Shown: piece by piece, positions 34,256-34,569 of the stretch
How the letters are laid out: each line of letters begins with the position of its first letter
Numbering within the stretch: position 1 is the first letter of the stretch
From: Parabacteroides sp.
GTDB taxonomy: Bacteria; Bacteroidota; Bacteroidia; Bacteroidales; Tannerellaceae
Assembly: GCA_020026285.1 (NCBI GenBank)
Contig: JAHHQS010000024.1
Span: 1 to 34,569, forward strand
Length of the DNA stretch: 34,569 nucleotides
Direction: 5' to 3'
Notes under the pieces: model-generated
What the model saw: only the letters and a program-made list of their open reading frames with translations
Database searches by the model: none
Told to the model about the DNA's origin: nothing
Program-made: the position numbers and the translations under genes

Positions 34256-34292
34256 TTTTCAAACAAATTTTTTCTTTGTGTTTGTTTGAAAA
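34256..34292 (+). promoter_or_regulatory. 12-bp perfect hairpin in the leader of the second SusC gene
   Basis: TTTTCAAACAAA (34256-34267) and TTTGTTTGAAAA (34281-34292) are exact reverse complements around a 13-nt loop. It lies between the candidate -7 box and the start codon, 32 nt before the ATG. No T-run follows, so it is not an ordinary terminator. It may be a leader RNA structure or a DNA dyad for a regulator. Confidence 0.5.
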
Positions 34293-34324
34293 AATAAATA
34301 CAGTTTTAATCTAAAATATTTATC

Positions 34325-34569
34325 ATGAAAAAGAAACCTCTTTTTACAAGTATGGCTCTTTTATTTGTTGTTTCTCCCACATTGATGGCGGTAAATGGAG
34401 TCAATACGGTACAGCTGCTTGCTAATTCAGATTCGTATGCAGGTCGATTGGTCGATCAGGTAAAAAAAGTTACAGGTACGATAGTGGATGCTTCTGGAAC
34501 TCCGGTTATTGGGGCAAACATAATTGTTAAGGGTACAACAAACGGTACAATTACAGATATGGACGGAAA
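34325..34569 (+). CDS. SusC/RagA-family TonB-dependent receptor (3' end beyond window)
   Basis: The first 81 codons of a second SusC-like receptor. A signal peptide (MKKKPLFTSMALLFVVSPTLMA) is followed by a linker of about 26 residues (VNGVNTVQLL...), then the start of the CarboxypepD_reg-like domain (VTGTIVDASGTPVIGANIIV, KGTTNGTITDMDG). The sequence is open at the window edge. No STN domain fits in the short linker. It presumably begins another SusC/SusD operon to the right; the substrate is unknown. The linker distinguishes it from the first SusC, which goes almost directly from signal peptide into this domain. Confidence 0.9.
   Translation, partial: MKKKPLFTSMALLFVVSPTLMAVNGVNTVQLLANSDSYAGRLVDQVKKVTGTIVDASGTPVIGANIIVKGTTNGTITDMDG

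Larger units (their letters stand above)
33792..34324 (+). other. Intergenic region between GH20 and the second SusC
   Basis: About 530 AT-rich bases with a terminator at its start (33881-33922), a perfect -7 box (34186-34193) and a 12-bp leader hairpin (34256-34292), each listed separately. No ORF, regulator gene or RNA gene was recognised in the rest. Confidence 0.6.

Overview
This AT-rich window comes from a Bacteroidota genome, most likely a gut-type Bacteroidales. The evidence is two SusC-type TonB-dependent receptors, a SusD lipoprotein, many Cys-anchored lipoproteins and glycoside hydrolases, and Bacteroides-type promoters (TTTG, about 19-21 nt, then TAnnTTTG). The genus cannot be settled from the sequence.

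Layout. (1) 1-1040 is housekeeping: the end of secG, a DUF4491-type small membrane protein, and tRNA-Ser(UGA) with a textbook promoter and terminator. (2) 1041-2095 has no intact gene, only decayed small secreted-peptide remnants, one of them NVEALA-like. (3) 2100-22998 is a polysaccharide utilization locus (PUL), all on the + strand. It runs SusC, SusD, a hairpin, then a small lipoprotein, a DUF6057-type membrane protein, and a beta-propeller lipoprotein with a CxxCH heme-type motif. The enzymes follow: GH78 and GH106 (alpha-L-rhamnosidase families), GH31, two apparently complete GH28 enzymes and one half-length GH28-like protein without catalytic acids. A strong terminator closes the locus. 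(4) 23252-29033 is a tripartite RND efflux operon (adaptor, pump, outer-membrane factor). (5) 29186-29971 is an acyl-ACP thioesterase, convergent with a secreted M28 peptidase and sharing a bidirectional terminator with it. (6) 32220-33791 is a secreted GH20 beta-hexosaminidase. (7) From 34325 a second SusC-like receptor runs off the right edge, with a promoter and a 12-bp leader hairpin.

How the PUL may work (inference). SusC/SusD import oligosaccharides across the outer membrane. Exported GH28, GH78, GH106 and GH31 enzymes trim galacturonic acid, rhamnose and an alpha-linked side sugar, which suggests a rhamnose- and galacturonate-rich pectic glycan such as rhamnogalacturonan. No polysaccharide lyase, esterase, hybrid two-component regulator or ECF sigma/anti-sigma pair is present, so regulation and backbone cleavage may be encoded elsewhere.

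The least explained parts are the lipoprotein/DUF6057/CxxCH-propeller cassette and the catalytically dead half-length GH28 conserved between active enzymes.
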